Assembly: GCA_026713825.1 (NCBI GenBank)
Contig: JAPONS010000012.1
Location: 1 to 35,598, forward strand
Origin: Chloroflexota bacterium
GTDB lineage: Bacteria; Chloroflexota; Dehalococcoidia; Lucifugimonadales; UBA1127
Length of the DNA stretch: 35,598 nucleotides
Direction: 5' to 3'
Position numbers and translations under genes: made by a program. Of this stretch, positions 1 through 8,717 are shown piece after piece. Under the pieces are notes generated by a model. The model saw only the letters and a list, made by a program, of their open reading frames with translations. It was not told where the DNA came from and ran no database searches. Positions within the stretch are counted from its first letter, which is position 1, and each line of letters starts with the position of its first letter.

Positions 1-22
1 GTAGTTCCCGCTGTGGCGGGAC

Positions 23-46
23 GGGCGGTTTGCGAATCGCCCCTAC
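23..46. repeat. Short stem-loop repeat (GGGCGR...YCGCCCCTAC family)
   Basis: Imperfect inverted repeat in which GGGCGGTTTG and CGAATCGCCC arms are followed by CCTACG. Related copies are at 2083-2111, 33092-33116 and 34109-34137. Dispersed non-coding repeat; no function seen. Confidence 0.6.
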
Positions 47-54
47 GACGGGGG

Positions 55-121
55 CGGGGGGCTCCCCCATCCCCGTATCAAGTACGGGGCAGGCTCTAAC
101 CCTCCCCCACAGGGGGAAGGG
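55..121. repeat. Dispersed repeat of CTCCCCCATCCC/AACCTTCCCCC type, filled with 24-bp module
   Basis: Matches 34002-34070 along its length. It also matches 27318-27357, except that the latter lacks 24 bp (74-97 here) between CATCCC and AACC. The outer unit ends in a pyrimidine/purine inverted repeat (CCCTCCCCC / GGGGGAAGG). Confidence 0.75.
74..97. repeat. 24-bp nested module, copy 1
   Basis: CGTATCAAGTACGGGGCAGG core. It is absent from the related repeat at 27318-27357. Other copies are at 1073-1096, 34022-34045, 34165-34188 and 35548-35571. Contains the inverted repeat CCCGTA/TACGGG when two flanking C are included. Confidence 0.7.
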
Positions 122-149
122 ACTTGGGATGGCATTTTCGCGTTGGGGG

Positions 150-168
150 GAGGTGGAGCCACCGGTCG
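150..168. repeat. att-like copy of the tRNA-Thr 3' end
   Basis: The 19-bp sequence GAGGTGGAGCCACCGGTCG is identical to 2122-2140, which covers the CCA end, acceptor strand and part of the T arm of tRNA-Thr plus four downstream bases. An isolated tRNA 3'-end copy about 2 kb beyond a tRNA's 3' side is the classic footprint of site-specific integration. No integrase is present, so this would be a remnant or a mobilised element. Confidence 0.55.
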
Positions 169-178
169 AGTCCGTTAA

Positions 179-217
179 ACCCCAAAATTCGTATCTATCG
201 TAGCGAAATCTTGGGGT
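179..217. repeat. Inverted repeat beside the att-like site
   Basis: ACCCCAA at 179-185 pairs with TTGGGGT at 211-217, and inner ATTCG/CGAAT-like arms extend the stem around a 12-nt loop. There is no T-run, so it is a weak terminator candidate. It lies 10 bp from the 19-bp tRNA-derived repeat. The rest of 218-559 holds nothing I can support. Confidence 0.35.
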
Positions 218-559
218 GCAAACGGGATTTGAGCGCGGTTTTGTACCACCAACAGGATTGGACGCTAGGACTGTGAAGCCGATTGATTCTAACGCTCTGC
301 GCCGATTCCGTCAAAACCTGAAACACCCACGAGAGAAGTTCAAAAGTGTTCCGAACACCTGAATGAGGGGGTCGTGGTACTATCTAGCGCACAGCTGGGC
401 GCACGAGGGGCCACGTGCCAAAACCCACTTCACCAAATGGCAATGCTTTGGGGCTTCTGATCATCGGAAGCCTCATTATCGTGGTGGTGCTCATGGCACT
501 CACCAGGGTGTGCTCAGGTGGGGCCACACCCTGACCCTCCCGGCATCACTTGAGGGGAC

Positions 560-844
560 TCACGGGCTGGTGATGCGGTTGCGCATTTCTTCCCACGCGT
601 GGTCGTACACCGCCATCAGGGTCAAGCTTGGAGAAAACTCAGTGGGCCACCAAGCAGGGCGCTCAGGTATATCAGCTATCTGCTTGCCTTGCAGAAGTTG
701 CGCAATAATCGCTGTCCCCGCTACAAGCCGAGCGTGGGTTTGAATGATCACCGCAGGCAGGACGGCTTCGTCATTGAGGTCTGCGGAGAGTTCTGTCGGC
801 AGGAAAGACCGGAAAATCTCCAGCATTGTCTGTTCGTTCTGCAT
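560..844 (-). CDS. Hypothetical protein, 94 aa
   Basis: Function not recognised. The start is supported by an AAGGGAG ribosome-binding site 6-7 nt upstream of the ATG. The protein is mostly helical with alternating hydrophobic stretches (for example AVIIQTHARLVAGTAIIAQLL near residues 31-51) and an acidic, aromatic C-terminal half (WWPTEF, DHAWEEMR). There is no signal peptide and no clear membrane segment. It lies inside the 2-kb patch bounded by tRNA-Thr and its 3'-end copy, with different base use from the operon to its right, so it may be island cargo. It could also be a chance reading frame; the ribosome-binding site is the main argument for it. Confidence 0.5.
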   Translation of the reverse strand: MQNEQTMLEIFRSFLPTELSADLNDEAVLPAVIIQTHARLVAGTAIIAQLLQGKQIADIPERPAWWPTEFSPSLTLMAVYDHAWEEMRNRITSP

Positions 845-1021
845 ATCGAGCTCCCTTCTGCACCTATTTGGTCTTGCTATCAGATCCTCGGCACGAATGT
901 TGAGTCGGCGTGTAGTGTCAATGGAAACTCAATGTCGAGAGCCATAGGCTATGCTCGCACTCCGGATAGCCGGGTTTTGGGTGGATTATTGCGACTGGCG
1001 GGGATGCCGTCAACGGGGTGG

Positions 1022-1178
1022 GCCTTCAACGGGCTTAGGGCGAGCGGGGGGCGGTTCATCGGGGTTCCTGCCTTCGTACCGGGGTACGGGGCAGGCTTCG
1101 CAGCGGCGGCGCCAACAGCAGGGGCGGGCGACGAGCCTCCCACGCCCCTCTGGGTTCCTGCCTCCGCAGGAACGACGG
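1022..1178. repeat. Cluster of dispersed repeats
   Basis: Three units in a row. First, CCTTCAACGGGCTTAGGGCG (family also at 10051, 27361 and 33681). Second, a GGTTCCTGCC...TTCGCAG unit carrying the 24-bp module at 1073-1096. Third, an empty hairpin at 1151-1177 (GGGTTCCTGCC TCCGCAGGAACGAC). Apart from these repeats and the promoter at 1205, 845-1263 holds no supportable gene. Confidence 0.65.
1073..1096. repeat. 24-bp nested module, copy 2
   Basis: Core CGTACCGGGGTACGGGGCAG, sitting exactly between GTTCCTGCC and TTCGCAG. These two flanks are adjacent in the empty unit at 35434-35460. Confidence 0.65.
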
Positions 1179-1204
1179 TAGAGGGGACCGGCCATGTGGT
1201 AACC

Positions 1205-1232
1205 TTGACACGCCACGCCAGTCTGCTAGCAT
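1205..1232 (+). promoter_or_regulatory. Sigma70-type promoter for the 1264 gene
   Basis: A perfect -35 TTGACA (1205-1210), a 16-bp spacer ending in TGC, and -10 TAGCAT (1227-1232). Transcription would begin near 1239, followed by AGGAGG about 8 nt before the ATG at 1264. Confidence 0.55.
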
Positions 1233-1263
1233 CCGCGCACTTCACTTAGAAGGAGGGTGCGGT

Positions 1264-1494
1264 ATGGCCAACTACGACGGCGGCCCGGCGTTTCCAAGAG
1301 GCGCAAGCCCGGCGGAGACCCTTCAGGGCGTGGACGATTCCCAAGACGGCATGACGTTGCGCGACTACTTTGCCGTTCAAGCCCTGTTAGGGATATTGAC
1401 CCATCAGGGCTGGACGTCCGGTATCGCCCCGGTGTTGGCCCCGCGGGCCTACGAATGTGCAGACGCCATGCTGGAAGAACGGCTCAAGCAATAG
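1264..1494 (+). CDS. Small phage-type protein with GGPAFP and GMTLRDYFA motifs
   Basis: 76 aa. The N-terminal GGPAFP, followed about 20 residues later by DGMTLRDYFAVQALLG (about residues 28-43), is the signature of a small protein family common in tailed-phage and prophage genomes. Its biochemical role is unknown. A strong AGGAGG ribosome-binding site and an upstream TTGACA promoter support expression. The C-terminal half (YECADAMLEERLKQ) also matches the family pattern of a helix with A-D-A-M-L. Its place between a tRNA-Thr gene and a copy of the tRNA 3' end fits prophage or integrative-element residue. The family assignment rests on motif recognition, not on a search. Confidence 0.7.
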   Translation: MANYDGGPAFPRGASPAETLQGVDDSQDGMTLRDYFAVQALLGILTHQGWTSGIAPVLAPRAYECADAMLEERLKQ

Positions 1495-1505
1495 ACCGGC
1501 ACGCG

Positions 1506-1973
1506 ATGCAATACCTTCCCGTAATAACCAAAGGCACGGCTCTCGTGATGGTGGCTTTCGTAGTGGTGGTGATCGCCTCCGTGTCGTGCGCAAGCCCGGA
1601 AGACAAGGCCCGCGACTACTTTGCCGATTCGCGCATAACACAATCCGAGTTGAACGTCGCGTGCCGCTACTTTTGGGCTCATGATTTGCACTACTACAAC
1701 GCTCTCGCTGTCGCGAAACAAGTTGCCGAGGACGCCTTGCCAGATCAAGGACCTTCGCGCATTGCGCTGGTCATGGGACATTTCGAAACGGTTCTCTGGG
1801 ATTTCGTCCTTCCCGATGGGTTCATCGACGAGCGCATTGCCGAAATAGAGGATACATCCGGCAAGGTGTTTCGCGCTTGGGGTCAAGATGAATGGGCGAC
1901 GTACACAGACTCCATCGCTGCCGAAGCAGGCGCATTCCTTGATGATTTTTGTTTTGGATACCTTCGCCAATAG
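1506..1973 (+). CDS. Probable secreted or lipid-anchored hypothetical protein, 155 aa
   Basis: The ATG at 1506 was chosen because it begins a signal-like segment: a hydrophobic stretch VMVAFVVVVIASVS (residues 14-27) ending in Cys28. The lipobox (SVSC) is poor, so it may be an ordinary signal or anchor. The mature part is rich in aromatic and acidic residues (CRYFWAHDLHYYNALAVAKQ; FETVLWDFVLPDGFIDERI) and contains two further cysteines (in VACRYF and DDFCFG), possibly a disulfide. No family recognised. It starts 12 nt after the stop of the phage-type gene, so the two are probably co-transcribed island cargo. Confidence 0.55.
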   Translation: MQYLPVITKGTALVMVAFVVVVIASVSCASPEDKARDYFADSRITQSELNVACRYFWAHDLHYYNALAVAKQVAEDALPDQGPSRIALVMGHFETVLWDFVLPDGFIDERIAEIEDTSGKVFRAWGQDEWATYTDSIAAEAGAFLDDFCFGYLRQ

Positions 1974-2082
1974 GCTTTGGTATTCACTTTGTGGTGCCTG
2001 TTCCACCCGGAATCGCAAGACCTAACTTAAGGCCGGAAAATGCGCGCCTTGGGCCGCGTGGGACGGGGTGAGGCGCGGCCAA

Positions 2083-2111
2083 GGGCAACCACGAGGGTTG
2101 CCCCTACGGGG
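2083..2111. repeat. Stem-loop repeat GGGCAACC-ACGAG-GGTTGCCC
   Basis: Perfect 8-bp stem followed by CTACGGGG. Same family as 34109-34137 (GGGCGACC-ACAAG-GGTCGCC) with compensatory changes in the stem. It lies just outside the 3' end of tRNA-Thr. Confidence 0.6.
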
Positions 2112-2121
2112 GGCGGGGGTT

Positions 2122-2140
2122 GAGGTGGAGCCACCGGTCG
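2122..2140. repeat. tRNA-proximal copy of 19-bp att-like repeat
   Basis: Identical to 150-168. It overlaps the 3' end of tRNA-Thr (2126-2140) and four downstream bases. Confidence 0.55.
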
Positions 2141-2200
2141 GAATCGAACCGACGGCCTGTTGTTTACGAAACAACTGCTCTGCCTCTGAGCTACGGTGGC
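2126..2200 (-). tRNA. tRNA-Thr (CGT)
   Basis: Read on the minus strand, the acceptor GCCACCG pairs with CGGTGGC, followed by discriminator T and an encoded CCA. The D arm contains AGCTCAGAGGCAGAGC. The anticodon stem GTTGT/ACAAC encloses loop TTCGTAA, giving anticodon CGT (codon ACG, threonine). The T arm carries GGTTCGATTCC. The 5' end lies 10 nt after the dapA stop codon on the same strand, so the tRNA is probably transcribed at the tail of the rpsO-pnp-dap unit. Its 3' end is duplicated at 150-168. Confidence 0.95.
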
Positions 2201-2210
2201 CCGGGGTGGT

Positions 2211-3113
2211 CTACCAGGCTTCGGTGGGCAGGTCTACGTGGTAGTTGGCCATGAGCTTATCGAGCGCTGCCGCTGTGGCGGGGTCCGGGGTGATGAGGGG
2301 CAGGCGCGGCTCACCGACGTTGAAACCAGCCTTATTAACAGCGTACTTCACCGGGATTGGGTTTGCCAGTACAAAGAGGCCCTGGAATATGGGCAGCAGG
2401 CGTCGGTGCTCGGCGGCGGCGCGCTCGAGGTCACCCTCGAGGGTGAGGCCCATCATAGCCTTGATCTGGGCGCCGATGAGGTGGGAGGCGACGCTGATGA
2501 TGCCGTAGCCGCCCATGGCCATTATAGGGTAGGTCTGGTCGTCGTTGCCGGACCAGACGAGGAAGCCGGGCGCGGCGTCGCGGATGATGGCGGCCGCCTG
2601 GCCGAGGTCGCCGCCGGCCTCCTTGATGCCGATGATGTTGGGGACATCGCTTAGGCGGATGACGGTGTCCGCCGACATGTTGACGGCGGTGCGGCCGGTC
2701 ACGTTGTAGAGGATGACGGGCAGGTCCGTGCTGTCCGCGATGGCCTTGAAGTGGCGGTACAGGCCCTCCTGCGGGGGCTTGTTGTAGTAGGGGACCACGG
2801 ACAGGACAGCGTCGGCGCCGATCCTCGTGGCGGTCTCGGTGTAGCGGATGGCCTCGGCGGTGTTGTTGCTGCCTGTGCCGGCGACGACATCGCCCCTCCC
2901 GTCAAGGGCCTCCTTGATCTCGGCGAAGAGGCGCTCCTCTTCGTCATGGGTCAGGGTGGGAGACTCGCCGGTGGTGCCGGCAACGACGACGCCGTCGCTG
3001 CCGGACGCGACAAGGGCTAGGGCGAGCTTCCGGGCCTGCGCGTAGTCCACGCGGCCTTCGGAGTCGAAGGGGGTCACCATGGCGGTCAAGAGCCTGCCGA
3101 TCTGCGCTGCCAT
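2211..3113 (-). CDS. dapA: 4-hydroxy-tetrahydrodipicolinate synthase
   Basis: 300 aa, normal length for the family. Condenses pyruvate with aspartate 4-semialdehyde in the cytoplasm, the first committed step to diaminopimelate and lysine. It is a TIM barrel with GTTGESPTL (46-54; the Thr pair of the proton relay), Tyr136 in LYNVTGRT, and Schiff-base Lys164 in GIKEAGGD; Arg141 would bind the substrate carboxylate. A strong GGGAGG ribosome-binding site overlaps the end of asd. Only three bases separate the asd stop from this start, so translation is probably coupled. It directly follows the gene that makes its substrate. Related aldolases of the NanA family share the fold, but the dapB-asd context makes DapA the best call. 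Confidence 0.96.
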   Translation of the reverse strand: MAAQIGRLLTAMVTPFDSEGRVDYAQARKLALALVASGSDGVVVAGTTGESPTLTHDEEERLFAEIKEALDGRGDVVAGTGSNNTAEAIRYTETATRIGADAVLSVVPYYNKPPQEGLYRHFKAIADSTDLPVILYNVTGRTAVNMSADTVIRLSDVPNIIGIKEAGGDLGQAAAIIRDAAPGFLVWSGNDDQTYPIMAMGGYGIISVASHLIGAQIKAMMGLTLEGDLERAAAEHRRLLPIFQGLFVLANPIPVKYAVNKAGFNVGEPRLPLITPDPATAAALDKLMANYHVDLPTEAW

Positions 3114-3116
3114 TGC

Positions 3117-4151
3117 CTACCTCCCGTTGCCGTTGCGGCCGGCGAGCCTCCGTTCCAGCAGTTCTTCCGCTATCTGCACGGCGTTGAGGGCGGCGCCCTT
3201 GCGGAGGTTGTCGCCCACAGTCCAGAGGGAGAGGCCGTTGGCCAGGGCGCGATCCTGCCGTATGCGCCCCACGAAGACCTCATCCTTGCCCGCCGCAAAG
3301 CCGGCGAGGGGGTAGCTCTTCGCCGCAACGTCGTCGATGACGCGGACGCCGGGGAACTCGGAGAGGACGTCGCGCGCCTCCTCGGGTGACATAACGTTCT
3401 CGAACTCGACGTGCACGGCCTCGGAGTGGGAGATGGGCACGGGCACGCGGACGCAGGTGGCGGAGACGGGAAGCTCCGGAAGGTGCATGATCTTCCGGGT
3501 CTCGTTCTCCATCTTGGTCTCCTCCGTGGTGTAGCCGTCGTCCGTGAAGTCCTCGACGTGCGGGAGGACGTTGAATGCGAGGGGGTAGGGGAACGTCGAG
3601 GCGGCAACGTCCTGGTCGTCGAGCATGGCGTGGGTCTGCCGATACAGCTCCGCGACGCCCTTTGCGCCCGCGCCGGAGGCCGACTGGTACGTGTCGACGA
3701 TGACGCGCGTGATGGGATTGGCCCGGTGCAGGGGCGCGAGGGCCATCAGCATGACGATGGTGGAGCAGTTTGGGCTGGAGACGATACCGTTGTGCCCTTG
3801 GAGGTCGTCGCCGTTAATCTCGGGGATGACGAGGGGCACGGTGGCGTCCATGCGCCATGCTGAGGACTTGTCGACGACGACTGCGCCGCGACGGGCGGCC
3901 TCCGGGGCGAGGGCTTTGCTGGTGCCACCGCCCGCGGCGAAGAAGACAACGTCTGCGCCCTCGAAGGCGTCTGGGGTGGCCTCCTCGACGACGAGCTCAT
4001 CGCCCATGAAGGGCAGCTTGGTGCCGGCGGAGCGGCTGCTGGCGAGCAGGCGGGCGCGCTCGACGGGGAAGCCGCGCTCCTCGAGGATGCTGAGGACCAC
4101 GCGTCCAACGGCGCCGGTGGCGCCAACGACGGCGATGTTTGCTCCAGCCAT
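3117..4151 (-). CDS. asd: Aspartate-semialdehyde dehydrogenase
   Basis: 344 aa. Reduces aspartyl-4-phosphate with NADPH to aspartate 4-semialdehyde, the branch metabolite for lysine/diaminopimelate, threonine and methionine. The N-terminal Rossmann fold has GATGAVGRVVL (10-20). The catalytic cysteine is Cys129 in SSPNCST. The substrate-binding region includes QSASGAGAKG (156-165) and the catalytic histidine His242 in PISHSEAVHVEF. The start ATG has AAGGA upstream at a slightly long spacing. It lies between dapB and dapA in a co-directional run, with 55 bp to dapB and 3 bp to dapA. Confidence 0.96.
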   Translation of the reverse strand: MAGANIAVVGATGAVGRVVLSILEERGFPVERARLLASSRSAGTKLPFMGDELVVEEATPDAFEGADVVFFAAGGGTSKALAPEAARRGAVVVDKSSAWRMDATVPLVIPEINGDDLQGHNGIVSSPNCSTIVMLMALAPLHRANPITRVIVDTYQSASGAGAKGVAELYRQTHAMLDDQDVAASTFPYPLAFNVLPHVEDFTDDGYTTEETKMENETRKIMHLPELPVSATCVRVPVPISHSEAVHVEFENVMSPEEARDVLSEFPGVRVIDDVAAKSYPLAGFAAGKDEVFVGRIRQDRALANGLSLWTVGDNLRKGAALNAVQIAEELLERRLAGRNGNGR

Positions 4152-4206
4152 GTGGACAAGTCCTTGTGTGAGATACGGGCCTGCAGCGGGACATCAATGC
4201 GGAGAG

Positions 4207-5004
4207 CTACAAATTGAGCAGCTTCTCCAGCCCCACCACAAGTCCTTTGTATTGTACCACCTGCCGAATTGCAGTGAGAACGCCCGGCATGTAGCAGTCG
4301 CGGCCTATGGTGTCGTGGCGCAGGGACAGGGTCTGCCCCTGGGTGCCGAGGACGATCTCATGGTGGGCGAGGCGGCCGGGCATGCGCTGGGCGTGGATGG
4401 AGACACCGTCGAGTTCCGCACCGCGGCTGCCGGGAGCGGGCTCGCGGTCGGGCATCTGGCGCGCGAAGGGCTCGCCGCGACCCTCGACGAGGGCGCGAGC
4501 TATGGCGAGGGCCGTGCCGGAGGGGGCGTCGATCTTGGCGTCGTGGTGCTGCTCGACGACCTCTGCCACCTCGAAGAAACGGCCGAGCTGTTGCGCGAGC
4601 TGCACGAGCAGGACGGCACCGATGGCGAAGTTGGGGGCGATGACAACGCCGACACCGTGCTCCTTCGCGAGGGTGTCGATGGCCTCGAGCTCGGCGGCCG
4701 GGATGCCGGTGGTGCCAGCAACGCCGTGGACGCCACGCCCGGCCGCGGCCTTGAGCGCGCCGGGGGAGGCGTCAGCGATGGAGAAGTCCACCATGACGTC
4801 GGGAGCGAGGGCCTCGATGGCCGTTCCCACGCCGGTGTAGAAGGGGAAATCGGCGGCGAGGCTGGATGACGGGCGCAGGTCTACGCCGCCGACGGCCTCC
4901 ATGTCGGGGGCGGCGCGCACGGCGGCGAGGACCTCGCCGCCCATGCGACCGGATACGCCGTGTACGAGTACACGGAGCGGACTGCTACTTGACTCAGTAG
5001 TCAT
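4207..5004 (-). CDS. dapB: 4-hydroxy-tetrahydrodipicolinate reductase
   Basis: 265 aa. Uses NAD(P)H to reduce the DapA product to tetrahydrodipicolinate. Domains seen: the N-terminal nucleotide-binding loop VHGVSGRMG (14-22), GTTG (97-100), APNFAIG (123-129), the catalytic HHDAKIDAPSGTAL block (153-166) with His153/His154 and Lys157, and the C-terminal tetramerisation region. Start follows the pnp stop by 10 bp; the TAGG ribosome-binding site lies in the pnp tail. The dapB-asd-dapA order gives two consecutive diaminopimelate steps plus their precursor enzyme in one unit. Confidence 0.96.
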   Translation of the reverse strand: MTTESSSSPLRVLVHGVSGRMGGEVLAAVRAAPDMEAVGGVDLRPSSSLAADFPFYTGVGTAIEALAPDVMVDFSIADASPGALKAAAGRGVHGVAGTTGIPAAELEAIDTLAKEHGVGVVIAPNFAIGAVLLVQLAQQLGRFFEVAEVVEQHHDAKIDAPSGTALAIARALVEGRGEPFARQMPDREPAPGSRGAELDGVSIHAQRMPGRLAHHEIVLGTQGQTLSLRHDTIGRDCYMPGVLTAIRQVVQYKGLVVGLEKLLNL

Positions 5005-5014
5005 GGTTGCCTAC

Positions 5015-7243
<2,229 letters not shown>

Positions 7244-7250
7244 CAGGGAA

Positions 7251-7275
7251 CCTCCTCATTCGTTGCGAGAGGAGG
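7251..7275 (-). promoter_or_regulatory. Hairpin sequestering the pnp ribosome-binding site
   Basis: On the minus strand CCTCCTC and GAGGAGG form a perfect 7-bp stem around an 11-nt loop. The GAGGAGG arm is the pnp Shine-Dalgarno sequence. In enterobacteria the rpsO-pnp intergenic region forms an RNase III-cut hairpin used for PNPase autoregulation. Here the stem masks the ribosome-binding site directly, so translational control of pnp is a reasonable inference. Confidence 0.6.
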
Positions 7276-7299
7276 AAGGGGTCGTCCGCGCAGAAGTGG

Positions 7300-7563
7300 T
7301 TAGCGGCGGAGACCGAGGTGGGTCAAGAGAGCACGGTATCTGGGGGGAGCCGTCCTGCCCAAGTAGTTGAGCAACCGCCGGCGCTGCCCGACAAGCTTCA
7401 ACAGGCCACGACGCGTGTGGTGGTCCTTCTTATGGACCTGGAGGTGGCGGTTCAACTCGTTGATGCGTCCGGTGAGGACAGCAATCTGCACGTCGGTTGA
7501 GCCGGTATCCGTCGCGTGGGTCTTGAAGTTGCTGATGATGGCTTGCTTTTGCTCGATGTCCAC
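7300..7563 (-). CDS. rpsO: 30S ribosomal protein S15
   Basis: 87 aa from a GTG start, the right length for S15. The frame stays open 42 codons further upstream, but that extension is not part of S15. The GTG is preceded by GAGG at suitable spacing and gives the family N-terminus ([21 protein letters not shown]). Family blocks seen: [48 protein letters not shown] and the C-terminal [12 protein letters not shown]. Binds 16S rRNA in the central domain and helps assemble the platform. First gene of the minus-strand unit, 56 bp before pnp. Confidence 0.96.
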   Translation of the reverse strand: MDIEQKQAIISNFKTHATDTGSTDVQIAVLTGRINELNRHLQVHKKDHHTRRGLLKLVGQRRRLLNYLGRTAPPRYRALLTHLGLRR

Positions 7564-7603
7564 GTTGCCTCGGGACCTATTCCTCTCTCGTTCTTTCGAA
7601 GGC

Positions 7604-7632
7604 AGTATAGCATGGCGATTCAGGGGTGGGAA
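7604..7632 (-). promoter_or_regulatory. Promoter of the rpsO-pnp-dap unit
   Basis: Minus strand: -10 TATACT (7604-7609) with an upstream TGC extension, a 17-bp spacer, and a weak -35 TTCCCA (7627-7632). Start of transcription would be near 7597, giving a leader of about 34 nt before the GTG. Confidence 0.55.
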
Positions 7633-7666
7633 GGGGTGCGTCTCAGCTACTCTCCACCCCGCCATG

Positions 7667-7676
7667 CTGCTATCAT
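7667..7676 (+). promoter_or_regulatory. Extended -10 promoter of folD
   Basis: TGCTATCAT on the plus strand: -10 TATCAT at 7671-7676 preceded by TGC. No good -35 is visible 17 bp upstream. Oppositely oriented to the rpsO promoter in the 149-bp divergent region. Confidence 0.4.
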
Positions 7677-7712
7677 CGTAGGGGCACACGACACCATCCT
7701 GAAGGAGCGTTC

Positions 7713-8600
7713 ATGGCAGCTGAGATCATCAACGGGAACGAGATTGCGAAGCAGGTGCGCGGCGAGGTCGCAGAGGGCGTGGCGGCGCTGAAGGCGTCGA
7801 CGGGCGTGGAGCCGGGGCTGGCGGTGGTGCTGGTGGGGGACGACGCCGCGTCGGCCGTGTACGTGCGCAACAAGGGCCGCGCCGCCGAGGAGGCGGGCAT
7901 TTACTCGGAAACCTACCGGCTGCCGCAGGAAACGGAGCAGGAGGAGATTGTGGAACTGGTGCGGCAATTGAATGCCGACAACCGGTTCCACGGCATTCTT
8001 GTGCAGCTTCCCTTGCCACCACAGGTGAACGAGGAGGCGGTGCTGTACACCATCGACCCGGCCAAGGACGTGGACGGGCTGCACCCGTTCAACCTCGGCC
8101 GACTGGCGGCGGGGAACCCGACGTTCGTGCCGTGCACGCCGGCGGGGGTGCAGGAGATGCTGGTGCGCACGGGCCACGATCCAGCGGGCAAGCACGTTGT
8201 GGTGTGCGGGCGGAGCAACATCGTGGGCAAGCCGGTGTCGCTGCTGCTGCTGCAGAAGGCGGCGGGGGCGAACGCGACGGTGACGGTGTGCCACACGGGT
8301 ACGCGAGACCTGGGCGCAATCACACGGCAGGGCGACATCCTCATCGCGGCGGCGGGACGGCCGGAGTTCATCACGGCGGACATGGTGAAGGAGGGCGTGG
8401 TGGTGGTGGACGTGGGGATCAACCGCGTCGACGACGCTACGCGGGAGCGGGGCTACCGGTTGACGGGGGACGTGGCCTTTGGGCCGGTTTCCGAGGTGGC
8501 GTCGGCGATCACGCCGGTGCCTGGGGGCGTCGGGCCGATGACGATTGCGATGCTGTTGAAGAATACGCTGCAGTCGGCGCGGCAGGCGGCGGGGGTGTAG
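7713..8600 (+). CDS. folD: Methylenetetrahydrofolate dehydrogenase/cyclohydrolase
   Basis: 295 aa from the ATG preceded by GAAGGAG; the open frame extends upstream, but this start matches the family N-terminus. Bifunctional cytoplasmic enzyme interconverting 5,10-methylene-, 5,10-methenyl- and 10-formyl-tetrahydrofolate. Catalytic Tyr50 and Lys54 lie in SAVYVRNK. Substrate-binding VQLPLP (97-102) and DVDGLHPFN (119-127) follow. The Rossmann loop is GRSNIVGKPVSLLL (166-179). The family C-terminal signature TPVPGGVGPMTIAML is at 267-281. Divergent from rpsO. Confidence 0.96.
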   Translation: MAAEIINGNEIAKQVRGEVAEGVAALKASTGVEPGLAVVLVGDDAASAVYVRNKGRAAEEAGIYSETYRLPQETEQEEIVELVRQLNADNRFHGILVQLPLPPQVNEEAVLYTIDPAKDVDGLHPFNLGRLAAGNPTFVPCTPAGVQEMLVRTGHDPAGKHVVVCGRSNIVGKPVSLLLLQKAAGANATVTVCHTGTRDLGAITRQGDILIAAAGRPEFITADMVKEGVVVVDVGINRVDDATRERGYRLTGDVAFGPVSEVASAITPVPGGVGPMTIAMLLKNTLQSARQAAGV

Positions 8601-8615
8601 GGGGCTGCGGGGGCG

Positions 8616-8716
8616 CCCTTCGACAGGAATGGGGCGGACGGAGCGGCGGGAGCGGCGGCTTCCGCAAGGGCCGTTGGGCGCGAGAGGTCTGGATACCGGC
8701 ATGCGCCGGTATGGGG
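8616..8716. repeat. Two dispersed repeats after folD
   Basis: CCCTTCGACAGGAATGGGGC (a degenerate relative of 10051) is followed by the palindromic unit at 8690-8716, in which ACCGGC-ATGC-GCCGGT forms the stem. The second unit is the empty form of the repeat that carries the 24-bp module at 35548. Confidence 0.6.
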
Positions 8717-8717
8717 G

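Noticed and set aside
150-168. Second tRNA gene
   Set aside because: Only the last 15 bases of a tRNA and four flanking bases are present; no cloverleaf can be drawn.
363-743. Open frame on the plus strand, 126 codons
   Set aside because: No ribosome-binding site, low-complexity His/Arg/Trp composition, and overlap with the better supported minus-strand gene at 560-844.
599-1249. Open frame of 216 codons
   Set aside because: Runs through the dispersed repeats at 1022-1178 and has no protein-like features or ribosome-binding site.
7564-7689. Upstream extension of rpsO to an ATG
   Set aside because: The extra 42 residues do not belong to S15 and would cover the promoter; GTG at 7563 has a ribosome-binding site and fits the family length.
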